Assembly: GCA_021234155.1 (NCBI GenBank)
Contig: JAJEKV010000091.1
Coordinates: 1,497,501 to 1,561,500, forward strand
Reading direction: 5' to 3'
DNA length: 64,000 nt
DNA from: Isoetes taiwanensis
Lineage: Eukaryota > Streptophyta > Lycopodiopsida > Isoetales > Isoetaceae
Below the pieces are notes generated by a model. The model had not been told where the DNA came from. It was given only the letters and a program-made list of their open reading frames with translations, and made no database searches. This document shows positions 1-11,800 of the stretch, piece by piece; positions within the stretch are counted from its first letter, which is position 1, and each line of letters starts with the position of its first letter. The translations under genes and the position numbers were made by a program.

Positions 1-1460
1 TCCACAGCTGGAATCCAAATTCGCAGAGGGGAAGCTCAAAACAATGGCTTGGCTAAGCCAAAGAACTGTTGGGCGGAGGAATCCACTCCAAACGCTCTGG
101 CATACCGTCGGTATAGCATCTCCGCCATGCAATGTAATGAAATTGTTCAAACCTAAAAACAATTAACATCAAAGCTTTTGGAAAAGAATAAACAATAAAG
201 ACAAAAATAGCAAGTGAGATAATGCCACTTTTACGAGGTCACAATAAATTACGCTGACATCCCACATGTAGCATTAAATGTGATTAATGTACGTGGCAAA
301 ATATAGGTCATTTAGACAGCGGCTAAACATAGATTTTTTTTCCCACCTATTGCCATGTCACAATGTGGCATTAAATGCAATTAATATTTGCAACTGCCAC
401 CTCATCACATATCATTGTTTGCAATTAATATACGCGATTTGAGGTGGCATTGTGAGGACCGCCGATCTAAAAATCTAAACCAAACTTGTGGCATTCAAGA
501 ACTTTTTCCATGAGCTTATAGAACGCTTTCGATGATACATTTGAGACATTGTGAAGGTTTTTGCACGAACCCAATTTGGGTTTTTCTTTGGCCCGTGGAA
601 CTTCGATGGGATTATTTCTTTTTGACAATGATGGTCCACCATAATTCGGGATGATACTGTCCGCTTGCCAAATTTCGTGGGAAATCAATCTCTTTAATAT
701 TTTCGTGTGAGCCTTTTGTGTGTTATAGTCCGCACAACTCTAGCATCTTTATGTGTCTTTGGTTTCATTTTTCCGCTTCTTAATGGCCACGATGTCATCC
801 TAATTCAGCAAGTATAAATGCATGTGTTTTGGGCTCTATGGCGTAAGGTAAAGCCCTTGATTTATACATTACGTAGGCAAAATGGTGGCATATTTTTGTG
901 TTTTATCTCTTGCTTCGAGCCTATTGTGTTAGTTCATATTTTCCATTTTAATATTGTAGGTATTGTGTGTGCATGCAGACGCCCAAGCATTCTCATAAAG
1001 ATGTAAGAATGTTTGTGTTCGTGGAATCTCATCCATTTCCTCGCTTGTTCCGAATTTCTTGCATTTCATGATGTAGAAACCTCAGTTATACATGTTGCAT
1101 TAAAAGAATTTAGAGCACGGAAAATGGTATAGGAGCTAATACAATCTATCCATTTGATTTAAGTGCTAATACAATCTATGTATTTGATTTATCGAAATAC
1201 TTTGTCCGTGGTTGTCATGATCAAAATATGCTGAGTTCCCAGTAGGCAGCCGTCTTTAACAACTAGAAGTTTTCACGGGAAGCCTTAATCAAAGGCCTGG
1301 AGAGCACTGAAATTTTAAAGATCTAAACGAGTTTCAAATACTAAATCCAAAATTCAATTGTGGGGAAGCTCCAGCCTTGATGTGCGGGCACCGAACACAA
1401 GGCAACAAAATGCAGTTCAAATTTTGCATGTTCTAGCATGTATAGACGAGTTGGGGAAGA
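1..1460. other. AT-rich spacer, no gene seen
   Basis: No open frame here has a recognisable product. The left part (about 265-450) repeats a 'GCATTAAATG' followed by 'ATTAAT' theme two to three times and contains an inverted repeat (separate entry). The ORFs of 60-73 codons have no domain-like content and look like chance. Confidence 0.6.
395..449. repeat. Short inverted repeat
   Basis: TGCCACCTCA at 395-404 is mirrored exactly by TGAGGTGGCA at 440-449, a perfect 10-bp stem around a 35-base AT-rich loop. It lies in an area where related words (GCATTAAATG, GCAATTAAT) recur, so it is probably part of an old repeat. No function is inferred. Confidence 0.5.
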
Positions 1461-1468
1461 GAAACGTT

Positions 1469-1492
1469 CGCGGCGGCCGCTAGGCCGCCGCG
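1469..1492. repeat. Perfect GC-only hairpin
   Basis: CGCGGCGGCC (1469-1478), loop GCTA, then GGCCGCCGCG (1483-1492) form a perfect 10-bp all-G/C stem with a 4-base loop. The surroundings are AT-rich. No run of T follows that would suggest a terminator, and no element ends were found. Confidence 0.7.
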
Positions 1493-1654
1493 ATAAGTTT
1501 CTTGTACTAGTAATAGTACTCATTGATGCGACACTGCATTAAGTCATTTTTATAATGTGCTAATCACTTCTGCTTCCTACACAGGCAAAGATACATTCAT
1601 GTACATTTGTTATCGTCGAACAAGATTTGCATACATCATAGTTGATTGTAAGGG

Positions 1655-2445
1655 CATGAGAAACCTAACTTGGGCATTTCTGTAAGCCTACACTATTACC
1701 TGTTGTTACTGTTCCAATAGCTAGAAGTACCAACAATTGCCATTTCTCATGTTCGAGAACTAGGCTGCCGGAATTCTAAAAGGAAGGAACCAGATCTGCA
1801 GATATCATTCCTAGTATACGTGAAATATGCAAGCTTCCAAATTTTGATACATATCTGATGCTGCAAACCATGCTTAACCAAAAATCCACCGATGTACATT
1901 TGTTAGCATCCATATGGTACAACATGAAATAAGATATGATGGGCTTGGAAGAGGTATTTAGTAATTGATGAAAAGGTTATGCTTAATCACAGTAAATGAA
2001 AAAGCCAGCAAGATCTGAAGACATCATTGCTCATTGTAACGACTAACTCAACCATTTCTGTAAGCCTGCCATCTTTCTTATACATAAATGACAAGCTTGA
2101 AACCCCATGGTATTACTCAAGGTAATAGGTAACATCGCCATTTCAAAGCAAAGAAGATCCTCAAGACATCATTGCTCCTTCTAACGACTAACTCAACCAT
2201 TTCTGTAAGTTTGCCATCTTTCTTATACATAAATGACAAGCTTGAAACCCCATGGTATTACCTGTTGCAATAGCTAGAAGTGCCAACACTGCCATTTTTT
2301 ATTGCTCATGTTAGGAAACGAGGCTGCGTCAATTCGAGAAAGAGGAAAAAGATATGCAAAGATCATTATGAAAGTACACGTAAACATGTCCAGTTTTTCA
2401 AATCTTAATAAAAATATGATGCTCCAAACCAAGCTCTTCCTTTTT
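1655..2445 (+). repeat. Diverged duplicated blocks
   Basis: Two nested duplications are visible. The block at about 2010-2117 recurs at 2155-2263, about 145 bases on, with near identity over 'AACTCAACCATTTCTGTAAG' and 'ACAAGCTTGAAACCCCATGG'. A more diverged block at about 1690-1880 recurs at about 2260-2445, sharing 'CAATAGCTAGAAGT' and a downstream GAGGCTG/TAGGCTG and GATGCT-CAAACCA(A/T)GC. Nothing in them reads as protein. Confidence 0.65.
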
Positions 2446-2864
2446 GCAAGTCTGCCATTTCATTCTTACACAAATGACCCTGTCAAAGAAATCCTTATGG
2501 GAAGGAAATGTGGAACTACATAAAATAGAAATCACACAAAGGCAGATTGTAACTTACCTGGCATTTAAAAATCGAGATTTAACTTGCTTAATCTGCCACT
2601 CTTAAATTTCGCACTTTTAAATTTTGCAAATCAAGCTCAAGAATTACCTTCGCCCGATCCAACAAAGAATAACAAAATCCGCTTCTATTTTTTTTCAGAT
2701 CTTTCAAATCGGTTAAAGCCTCCCGCAATAAGATTTGCCATAATCTTGAAGGGAACTCTTCTCCTCAAGACAATTCTCAGAGCCCTCTTCAGCCTTCCAG
2801 AACTAAGCAAAGCAATACAAAGCAACACACCTAGGTGCCATCTCAATATCTAGCATAATACGCC

Positions 2865-2985
2865 TCAAAAATGAATAAGGGGTTCAAGCAAAGAAGCCGC
2901 TGAATGACATAATCCCTTAAGCTTCAAAATGAATAAAGGGGTTTGAAGCAAAGAAGCCGCTGAATGACATAATCCTTAAGCTTTT
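2865..2985 (+). repeat. Tandem duplication, 60-bp unit
   Basis: Two head-to-tail copies, with 'AAGAAGCCGCTGAATGACAT' at 2891 and again at 2951 (period 60). Each starts with CAAAAATGAATAA-like sequence and ends TTAAGCTT. Differences are a few single-base indels in A and G runs. Confidence 0.8.
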
Positions 2986-2989
2986 TGCA

Positions 2990-3750
2990 CAATTGAAGTT
3001 TGTTTTCGCACCATCCGAAGAAACCCATTCCTTCAGAGTCGCCTTGCCTTAATCCGATGGGGCTCCCCAAAACCTAGGGTTCCATAACAACATCGCGGAA
3101 TGGTGGCTTCGAATCAGCCCACTAGGCCACGCCTCTTGCCTTCCATGTCGTTTCTCAATAGCAAATGTATTAGATGCAATTAGGGCACACTACAAGCATC
3201 CAACGCAATGTTTTCATCTACAAAGATGGCCTTTTCTTCATTTTTTAGGTCCAAACCAAAGTTGAATATAAAGGTCCCTCAGATATCCCTCACATTCGGC
3301 CCCATTCTCGCTTTCTCCTACACCACCAGAATAATATGACAAATTTTAGCAAACCATTACTTAATTATGCTTCCTAGACATAAAAATACCGCGATCATAT
3401 ATTGATCTTGAAGGGCCATGATGAGAATTGAATAAGCTTCATTCAACAAAATAGCCATATCATGACCCGCTTGTTCTGGCTATATCAGATGGCACTTTTT
3501 TGAAGCCATCTATACGCCTCTTTTAATTTTTGCTCGTAAGCATCACTCAACTCCAAGAAGATGATACAAATCATGCCCATAAGAATATTTCTTCCCGCCA
3601 AAGCCCGACAGATAAATTTTTCCCCTCACGCCTACAAACCCTTGGCCATGTCTGTGTGTAGAATGCCAAAAATTCGAGCTCAAATGAGGAAGAGAAGATC
3701 GTTGCATGTCCCCCTTGGTTTTTTTTTTTGCTTTTTCTAATATTCTTTAA
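2990..3750. other. Spacer, nothing recognised
   Basis: No coding frame, RNA gene or repeat with a partner in the window was recognised in this stretch. Confidence 0.5.
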
Positions 3751-3752
3751 AA

Positions 3753-4625
3753 TCAATGGCTAACAAATGGGTGCACTCTAGAAATACCGCTTAGTACGGC
3801 CCACATGAATACGCCAGAAATCATATGAAAACCATGCCAAAAAGTTATAAAATCACAAAAACCCCCGTTATAATGCACAACCATTGACATAACAACCAAC
3901 ACATAACAACCATTGGCATAATAACCAACACATAACAACCATTGACATTAACAACCAACACATAACTACCATTGACATTAATTAACACAACCATTGGGTC
4001 CAACACATTTAAATTAAAATCCCCCTTAAACCCCCTTTTTTCAACCAACACATAACTATTATTGATATTAATTAAACCATTGGGTCCAACACATTTAAAT
4101 TAAAATCCCCATTAAACCCTTAAACCCCCTTTGGTTTGGGTGCATATTCACCCCTTTGGTTTGGGTGATATTCGCAACTGGGTGACCCGCATCCAGAGTC
4201 TGGATAGGCATATTCACCCCTTATTCCTTAATCTACACCGCACGAAGTTCCTCGCTTGTGTGGTATCCAAGTACAAAATTTGCTATATCAGATAACAAGA
4301 TTCGCAAAAATACTATAGGATTTCAAGCTTAATACTATACTGCGTTGATTTCATAATGCAAAATACAATTATGAGGGCTCTCACGCCCCACGCCACCCCT
4401 GCGGTGAATATGCACCCAAACCAAAGGGGGATTTTAATTTAAATGCGTTGGACCCAATGGTTGTGTTAATTAATGTCAATGGTAGTTATGTGTTGGTTGT
4501 TAATGTCAATGGTTGTTATGTGTTGGTTGTTATGTGTTGGGGAATTTAATTTTATATGTTGATGTTAATGGTTTGCGCTGGTAAAAATTTTGCCCTTCTT
4601 CGGGCCTTAGGGACGCCACCACTTC
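3753..4625. mobile_element. Foldback-like repeat, family shared with 51.8-54.96 kb insert
   Basis: A left arm (about 3965-4170) and a right arm (about 4405-4470) are inverted copies: 'CACAACCATTGGGTCCAACA' at left matches 'GACCCAATGGTTGTG' at right, and 'TTGGTTTGGGTGCATATTCA' mirrors 'GAATATGCACCCAAACCAAA'. Between and beside them are repeats of the theme AACAACCAACACATAACAACC. The segment 3755-3875 (GGTGCACTCTAG ... ATCATATGAAAACCATGC ... AACCCCCGTTATAATGC) matches 54838-54950. The segment about 4200-4620 (GCATATT-C-CC ... GAGGCTCTC ... ATATGCACCCAAACCAAAG ... TTCGGGCC) matches 51855-52195. So both flanking modules of the 3.1 kb insert at 52-55 kb lie side by side here. I see no coding capacity and do not know the class. 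Confidence 0.55.
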
Positions 4626-5099
4626 CCTCCCCGGTGTGACAAAAATTTTAGAATTCAAACCAGAAAAAACTAGAATTCATTTGAGGCTTTCATCAATTGT
4701 AGCTTTTTGAATTTGATCACAATAAAATAAATAGAACATAAGTAAAAGTTACCATAAAGATAGAGCAGATTGATCCCATTATTCGAAAAGTCATAAAGTT
4801 TGCAAACACCCATACACAAACATTTTTCAACTAGAATTTAATAAAAGAACTTTGGCCTCCATGGATTCTTGTGGTGAGAAACCAAAGTGGGAAACTTTTT
4901 CGCTTGTTAGCACAAGGATCTAGAAGCCTTGAATTTGCTTAATAACTGCTTCAAAATCTAAAAAATACATGGTAATTTTTGCATTCTAATGAGCCATAAA
5001 ACAATATCCAATAGCGCGATCCTCAGATAATCACCGGTAGGATGTGAAAGCCTACCAAACCCGCCTAAAAAATTGTTGTTTTAGCATAGATAACTTAAC

Positions 5100-5400
5100 C
5101 AAAATATATCTATATCTATCAAAAAGATCTCGGAGAGAGCTTTCCAACGCAATAAAAATCATCTCAAACAGAGCTATGGATTAAAAGTTATGATAAGAAA
5201 TGTGTTGCCGGCGGGGAAACTGCACTACATGCACCCTTCAAGCCCTTCATGTGCCCATTATGCACCACACACACAAAAAGAGGGCTTTTGTTGTGAGCCA
5301 TTGGTTGTTGACCATTATGCACCACACGCACAAAACACAAAGCGCATAAAACACAAAGAAAACCCCCTGTTATTATGCTACATATTTCAACCCTGTTTTA
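5100..5400 (+). repeat. Dispersed repeat fragments
   Basis: At 5127-5165 the word 'GAGAGAGCTTTCCAACGCAA' matches the array at 46.4-46.8 kb. At 5255-5345 'CATTATGCACCACAC' occurs twice about 65 bases apart, and 'AACCCCCTGTTAT-ATGCTA' near 5363 matches the right end of the insert near 54935. This is a patchwork of repeat-family pieces, not a gene. Confidence 0.5.
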
Positions 5401-5419
5401 ACCTTAGAAATTTTGATTA

Positions 5420-6125
5420 AGGACTTTGAATTTTGTAAACATAACCGAAAAACTTGCTAGCTATTTTGGCAAATTTGGCATTGACAGTTTTTGTCATTTG
5501 AATCTAGCTATTTGTATGTCACTTTAGATCTGTATTTTCTTAAGGGAAAAGCTCATGATTGTTAAGGATTGCTCTTCTCATGATTGTTGTTGAGGATTGC
5601 TGTTCAAGAATGTGCTCACTATTGATATGCTGGCAATGCCGAGCAACTTTTCTAGTACATTAATAATTCATATCCAAATTTGGCCCCCCCAACCTAGGTG
5701 TAAAGCATCTATATGGATCAAAATGTTGCTACGTCCTTAGCCCTTGGCTCAAACTTGTCTTCAAACATTTTAAAATTGACTATAATGCCTTGTTGCAATT
5801 TTACACACCATGAGGGTATGAATTTGTCCTTTATGTTACTCAACTAATATTAGGTCAACTCTCGGCAAGTTCCTTTATTCAAGACATGCCAATCTAAAAC
5901 ACTAGAGGTCAACTCTAGCCAAGTTCCTTTATTCAAGACATTCCAATCTGAAACATTAGTCCAGCCATGTGTTCTGCTTGTGCACAATTGACATGCACAA
6001 CGTCTACTACTTAAAGAAGCATACATGGGATGGCAACGCCCATGCACTTGACATAACTTACATGTCTTAGCTGCCAACTTGACGACGAATATTGCTGAAT
6101 GCCTTCTCTTTTTTTTTTTTTATAT
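5420..6125. other. Spacer with a 65-base direct repeat
   Basis: No gene was recognised. Near 5853-5945 the phrase 'AGGTCAACTCT' followed by 'CAAGTTCCTTTATTCAAGACAT' occurs twice, about 55 bases apart. A poly(T) run at 6107-6120 precedes the element beginning near 6130. Confidence 0.5.
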
Positions 6126-6129
6126 ATAT

Positions 6130-7827
6130 TATATAGGGGAGGGTCGCCATTCGCGGCGCCTGCCCATTGGCGGCCATGATTTTTGATTCGTGGCGCACGC
6201 GGATTGGCTGCTAAGGGTTTCTTAGGGTTTCTATTACGATTTTGGTGAAGACCGATGCGGGTCTCTCGCGTACCCGTGAGAGGGCTCCGGCTTCATAGCT
6301 TGTGCCATAGCCGTGAGAGGGTTTGTGATGCCATACTCACATCCGCCGCCTTAGCAACCATGGTCGGGTGGTCGCTTTCTTAGTTTGTTTTTGATCGCCG
6401 GTTTTGCCACAACTTAGAAGCCGCTTTAGTTTAAGAAATTGGTGGAATCCGCCAAGGAATAATTTCGAAGGCAAAATGGAGCTAAACAAAGAAGACAAAA
6501 ATCAGGTAACCAAACTTCTTCTCCTTAATGTTTTTCATTCCTGTGGAGAACATGAAGTTCTTGAAAACCAACGGTGATGTGCTATCATGGATATGGTGAG
6601 ATCGCATTTAGTGGTGTATGACCATAAACAAGGATTTTGTATGAGGCAAATAGTTGTGTGATGGTTTACTTTCAGTTCTAAATCTGTTATAATTGTATAA
6701 AGGAAATGATTTCCGAAATGTTAATTGGAATACCTTTTGATCATATTGTGTCGGGACTATTAAATTTTTGAAAACAAAGGAAATATTTTTATTGGCATTT
6801 GGTTTTAACTTAAGCTTCATTAATTAGCTATTGGATATAAATAATGTTGATGGATATGGCCCGGGATAAAACCAGGGTGGATATTTTGAATATTTTTACC
6901 TTGAATTAAATCGCTTTTGTAATAATACAAAGTATGATTATAACTGGGTAAAATGTATCAAGAAGAAATTGGTGTGGGTATGTGTTGAATATGATCATAT
7001 AAGAATCGGTTTTGTCTCAAATTTGTGTAATGAAAAGCTATTGATTCTTTTTGTAGGTGACCCTTTCCAAGACTAGGAATGTGGATTTACCTTCCGTGAT
7101 GTTAACATACTAGATACCATACAAGGAGCCGTGGAGTATTTTTTTCTTCAGATATTACAGAGCAAAGGAGCACCATAGATTATCCAAATACAAGATCACC
7201 ATAGATTACAAAGAGAGCGTGAGCACAAGGCAAAGGTTATTCGCTTGTTTCTAGAAGGAAAGGAGATTTAGCTAGAAGTCAAGTCGATCTTAGCTGATTG
7301 TTAAAGAAAGATATGCCTTCTAAGTGTGCTTCACTTTGAATTTATTTTCTAACCGCAGTTATCCGAAATTTGTCTATATCCAATGGAAATTGTAATCTTC
7401 ATTTTTGAGAAGGTTTGCTATTTAAGTTCAGAGCAATTCAGATAAAGTCAAGCATATTCATGGCTTTCAAAGGTTGCTCTTTAAGTTTTAAGACTGTTGT
7501 TAAAATTGATTGTATTTTGACATAAATCTGAAGTCTGTTCCCAATAAAATATATTTGTTCTTCAAGTATTTGCATATCCAGCCTTCAGTGGGCACCCTAG
7601 TAGCCTATGGGGCTGCCATCTCAGCCTTGGTGGTACCAATACCCCTACCACTTTGGTACCTCATAAGTTGAGGTGGTGTTGTCAAGTTGAAATGTGTATG
7701 TGGTTTTGCAGTAGGCCATCTCGTTGGGCCTATGGCCTGAGCATGCAAATTTTTTTTTTAGCTTCTACGTGACTGCTGTCATGATTTTGCGCTAAAGTGC
7801 GCAGCCGATGGACACCCTCCCCTATAT
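6130..7827. mobile_element. 1.7 kb element with terminal inverted repeats
   Basis: The left end reads ATATAGGGGAGGGT at 6131-6144 and the right end carries its exact complement ACCCTCCCCTATAT at about 7813-7826. Looser matching continues inward (GCCAT / GTCCAT then GCGGCGC / GCTGCGC). Both ends sit in TATA-rich sequence, so a TA or TAT target duplication cannot be separated from the repeat. There is no transposase frame. A purine-rich exon-like segment followed by AG|GTAACC near 6505 and a TTTGTAG|GTGACC acceptor near 7057 could mean a captured or non-coding transcript. It is most likely a non-autonomous DNA transposon; superfamily unknown. Confidence 0.5.
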
Positions 7828-7910
7828 AAAATTTGAGTCTGAGACAACCATGGTATTTAGTCCAACGTATGCTTCTAGTGTGCTTTTTATATTAAACTAG
7901 GGAGGAAAAG

Positions 7911-8034
7911 TTCATATTAAGCACATGCAAGTAACTTACACAAAGTGGTACTTAAGGTAGCTGATTGGATTATGAAATATAAAATAGGGAAGAGGAAGAA
8001 TTCATATTAAGCACATGCAAGTAACTTACACAAA
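7911..8034 (+). repeat. 34-bp direct repeats, 90 bases apart
   Basis: The 34-base string starting TTCATATTAAGCACATGC and ending ACTTACACAAA is identical at 7911-7944 and 8001-8034. The flanks are also similar (GGGAGGAAAAG / GGAAGAGGAAGAA). It is possibly the two ends of a small insertion or a tandem duplication. Confidence 0.75.
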
Positions 8035-8804
8035 TCGGTGGTGAAATCCAACCACCAAAACTTAAGAGTCATAGAATTAATAATACTTGATGTGAATGTA
8101 CATATGAATTTGTGGTGTCTAGCCTTAAAAGGAATCTATGAGGAAGGGGAAATTGGGAGGCCAACATAAAGAATCTTTTCTGCAATGGAGAGCCAAAAAC
8201 AACTGATATACCTCGGAGATCTACTATGCAACTATACAAAAATAACTGACTCACCCAGGTCGAGTCAACCATTTCAACATCAAAAGTTCTCATACCTAAG
8301 AATAAGGGGACAGCAGGCCACCTTCACATGTTATCTTCTGTAATACACAGGGATATTGAGGATCTACCAACTATTTTCCTTGCAAGCTCCTAGCTTCTTT
8401 GCAATATACCTATTTATCAAGGTAACTATCTTTAGACTTCCACCAGGAGCAAATCATTTGTATGAAGTGCTCGGCCTCACATGGTTGGCTCCTGGGATAT
8501 GTGGGTGTCTAAAGATCACATTCTGTATATGACTTACCAAGTAGTGATTATTGTAGCGGTATATAGCCCATTGAGATCATCTACACGTGAAGTTGCTCTT
8601 ATTCAAACCTTGTTGCAGTCCCCTAAGAACTGCCACACCTTGTAAAATACCAGTCATCTCATGCTTTAACTACTGTATGCTGCAGCTGCTTTGGTTGTTT
8701 CTGGAACAAAAATATCAAACTCATAAACTAGAGATTATGACACACATGATACCCCATTCAGTCTCTGCAAGGGATGTTCAACAAACAAGCCATTAACTGG
8801 GAAC

Positions 8805-11800
8805 TTACTTTGGCCTGTGGAGATACTCAGGCAAAGTGTCAATATACTTGAGCCAAAATGGCCCAGCTTCTGCACTGTCGACAGCCTCTGGTCCAACTCG
8901 ATATGCTTGGACAACAAACTGGTCAGTTCTTGTCCTGGTAAAATGTAAATAGGTGTGAAAACCATGTGAAATCATGAAACAGGAAATTGGTAAATAAGTA
9001 GCATTGCACATACCGCCCTTAAAATTATATAACCAACAAACATATGCTGCACCAAAATACATGGATACAAATGGCTTGGAGAGATCCTCCACAGATTTTA
9101 TCCGATAAGCTTTGTATCCTAAATCACTGAGAAAATGGATGCCAAGCATGTCAACTTAAATGTATGGTCTACAGAGTGCAAGGTAGCATGTAAAAAACTG
9201 GCCTTACGTATAAATCCAAAGTGCCCTCTGATAGGGTATCTGCATGATTCCAGTTGGTGGATCAATTCCATGCAACAATCGCTTGCTAGATATTTCGCAA
9301 TAGTACAAAGCATAGCCTAAAAACCAGAAACGAATTTGTCATTTGGCGAAGCTGGAGAATAAGAAATAGCTTCTTCATGATCTGCTACAGGTTTCACCAA
9401 TGTAACTCAATGCAACGCAGTTTAATAATTATCTTGATGGCAATTTATTCTACAGTGCTATTAGACATGGACGGAGCTAGCTACAGTTTTTTGCATATGG
9501 AATTCTGACCACACGGCACCCGGTCAGAATGAAGTCACTCACAGGATTCACCCCATCGCTCCATAAAGTATCGTGAAACAATAATTTCTGCAACTCCTGG
9601 AATAACGAAGAAACAGCCTATTAAGTAGAAAGTGAATGAAACCGTAATAGTCCAATAGCAAATGAACATAAGAAGAAATGAACAAATCTTCCAAAAGGTG
9701 CTACCAAAAAATGAAGACCAATAAGGCCATACCAAACATTACACAGACCTAATGTGAGGATTCACATATTCCCAAGATGGAATGCCCAAAAGCAATGGTG
9801 TTCTGACATAGGCATGCTACTGCTAACAACATTACATTCTAGGTATGGTCCCATGCAAAAGAAACTTCATCATAGAAGACTTTGCCCATAGAAAAGGATC
9901 TGAAACAAAAACTATAAATTTTACAAAGTGAATTTGAAGCACATATACTACCTAACTTAGATATATGGCTCCCCCAAATCAACAGAAACTGCAGAACATA
10001 GAATCATGAATGCCTATTTAGGTGACTCTGTTTGTTCTACTTATGAAATATGGCATGTTATGTAATACCTCATGGAGAAACCCTATAGGAAGGAAATGCT
10101 CATATTCTTTTTAAGAACTTTATGCAAACACAGACCTTTGCATAGGCTCCAATGCAAAAAGTGCCAGATGCCAAACTACCTTATGCATGCCTAGTTAGCT
10201 GCACTCCATAGAAGAGACTTCATGTGGGATGTGGAAAGGTCTCATGCATCAAGTGAATAAAGAAGAATGGCACATGAGAAGTTAAAGTAAGCAAAGCACT
10301 TCACTACCTTAAGTTCTATCTTCGTGAAGGTATGGCCGCATGTCATCATCTCGAGAAAAAACACTTTTCCATGTACTTCTCCAGCCCTTAACCACTCTCT
10401 CTTGACATCTGGATTACGCCACATCTCCTCCATATCCTCAATAGATGTCCTCTCATCCCAATATACCCAGATTTTACCCTAAGGCAATTGTTTCAAAAAT
10501 TATTCTCCTACATGAAATCTTCTGGTAAAATTAAAGAATTCTTTATTACAATCTGAACTGGGATATGTATTCTAAAAAGAGGAGGAAAAGAAGCCATAAA
10601 TGCATTAGAGTTCCTCTGACATGTATCATCTGGCTAAATGCAAATCCAAAATTTTATTGCCATAGATCAGAATCTAGTGCCATTATACAACGGTCGACAA
10701 GTTATTTATACCCCAAATGTATTACAGCAAGGCATCTATCATTTCATGAAGATCAATTTCGTGCTGCTAATTCTCTTAGTCTAAGAACCATTAATTCTAT
10801 CTTCATTGGAATCAGAAGGACACTTTATCTTCTTGTGTCCAATATATTATGAAATAAGAGGAAGGTACCGTCTTTTCAGACACCCAACCACTTTGAGGCA
10901 GCTCATGAACTTTCCAGACCAGAAATGCCTTGCTTTGTATAAGCTGATTCAGGATTAAAGCAAACAGTGCTGACTTCTTCTTTCGTAGTTAATCAGGCAT
11001 CATTAAACAATAATGGGAAAAGGAAGTCAAAAGGGTCCACTGGGGGCACTCAGGAAATGGCCAAAAAGGTTAAGAAAGGACAGCCCCGAAAGAAGAAAAG
11101 GGACCATAGACACATATAAAGCATCACAGGGTTTTCTAGGTCCTATAAGTGGGTGCAATATACAGAATCATTGATAAGCTGTATCACTAAATTTTAGTCT
11201 TACTTTTCGCTAGATTTAATTAGCACTTTGAACTAGGAGAATGCTCCTAGATGTCGAAGGCTTGCTGTATTGGTTTCGTAGATCCTATGGGTCGCCTGTA
11301 GACATTAATAAATTTTTCTTGCTTTCCTTCTTTCTTCAAGAATTGTAATAGCAGGTAATGAAGATCCTATGCTATGCCCATTAAAATTCTTGAAACCTGT
11401 TTGCGGAGACTACATGCTGGCAGTAAACTTAAAAGAAAAATAACGAAGATACTTCTAACATTTTACAGATGAGAGCCACCATTCAAATCATTCCTTCTCA
11501 CTTCATAGATTAGCATAAAAATTATGACAGAAGACAAGTCAATTAACTTACCTGGTGATGGGCTAGTTGATGCAACAACACTCGCTACAGGACTAGACTC
11601 CAGAGAAGATGGTTCTTGTTGTGGCAGCTCCCTATAGAAATAAGTAATTCGATAAACTCAGCATACGATAATAAAAATTGTATTCCTTACATAAAGATAT
11701 AAATACTGAGTATACACGCATGCCAACAAGGCCAACCGTAAACGAACCTGTGGAAGGGTAGACTTTGTTTTGCAATTAAGTACTTGTTCCAGTACTGCAA

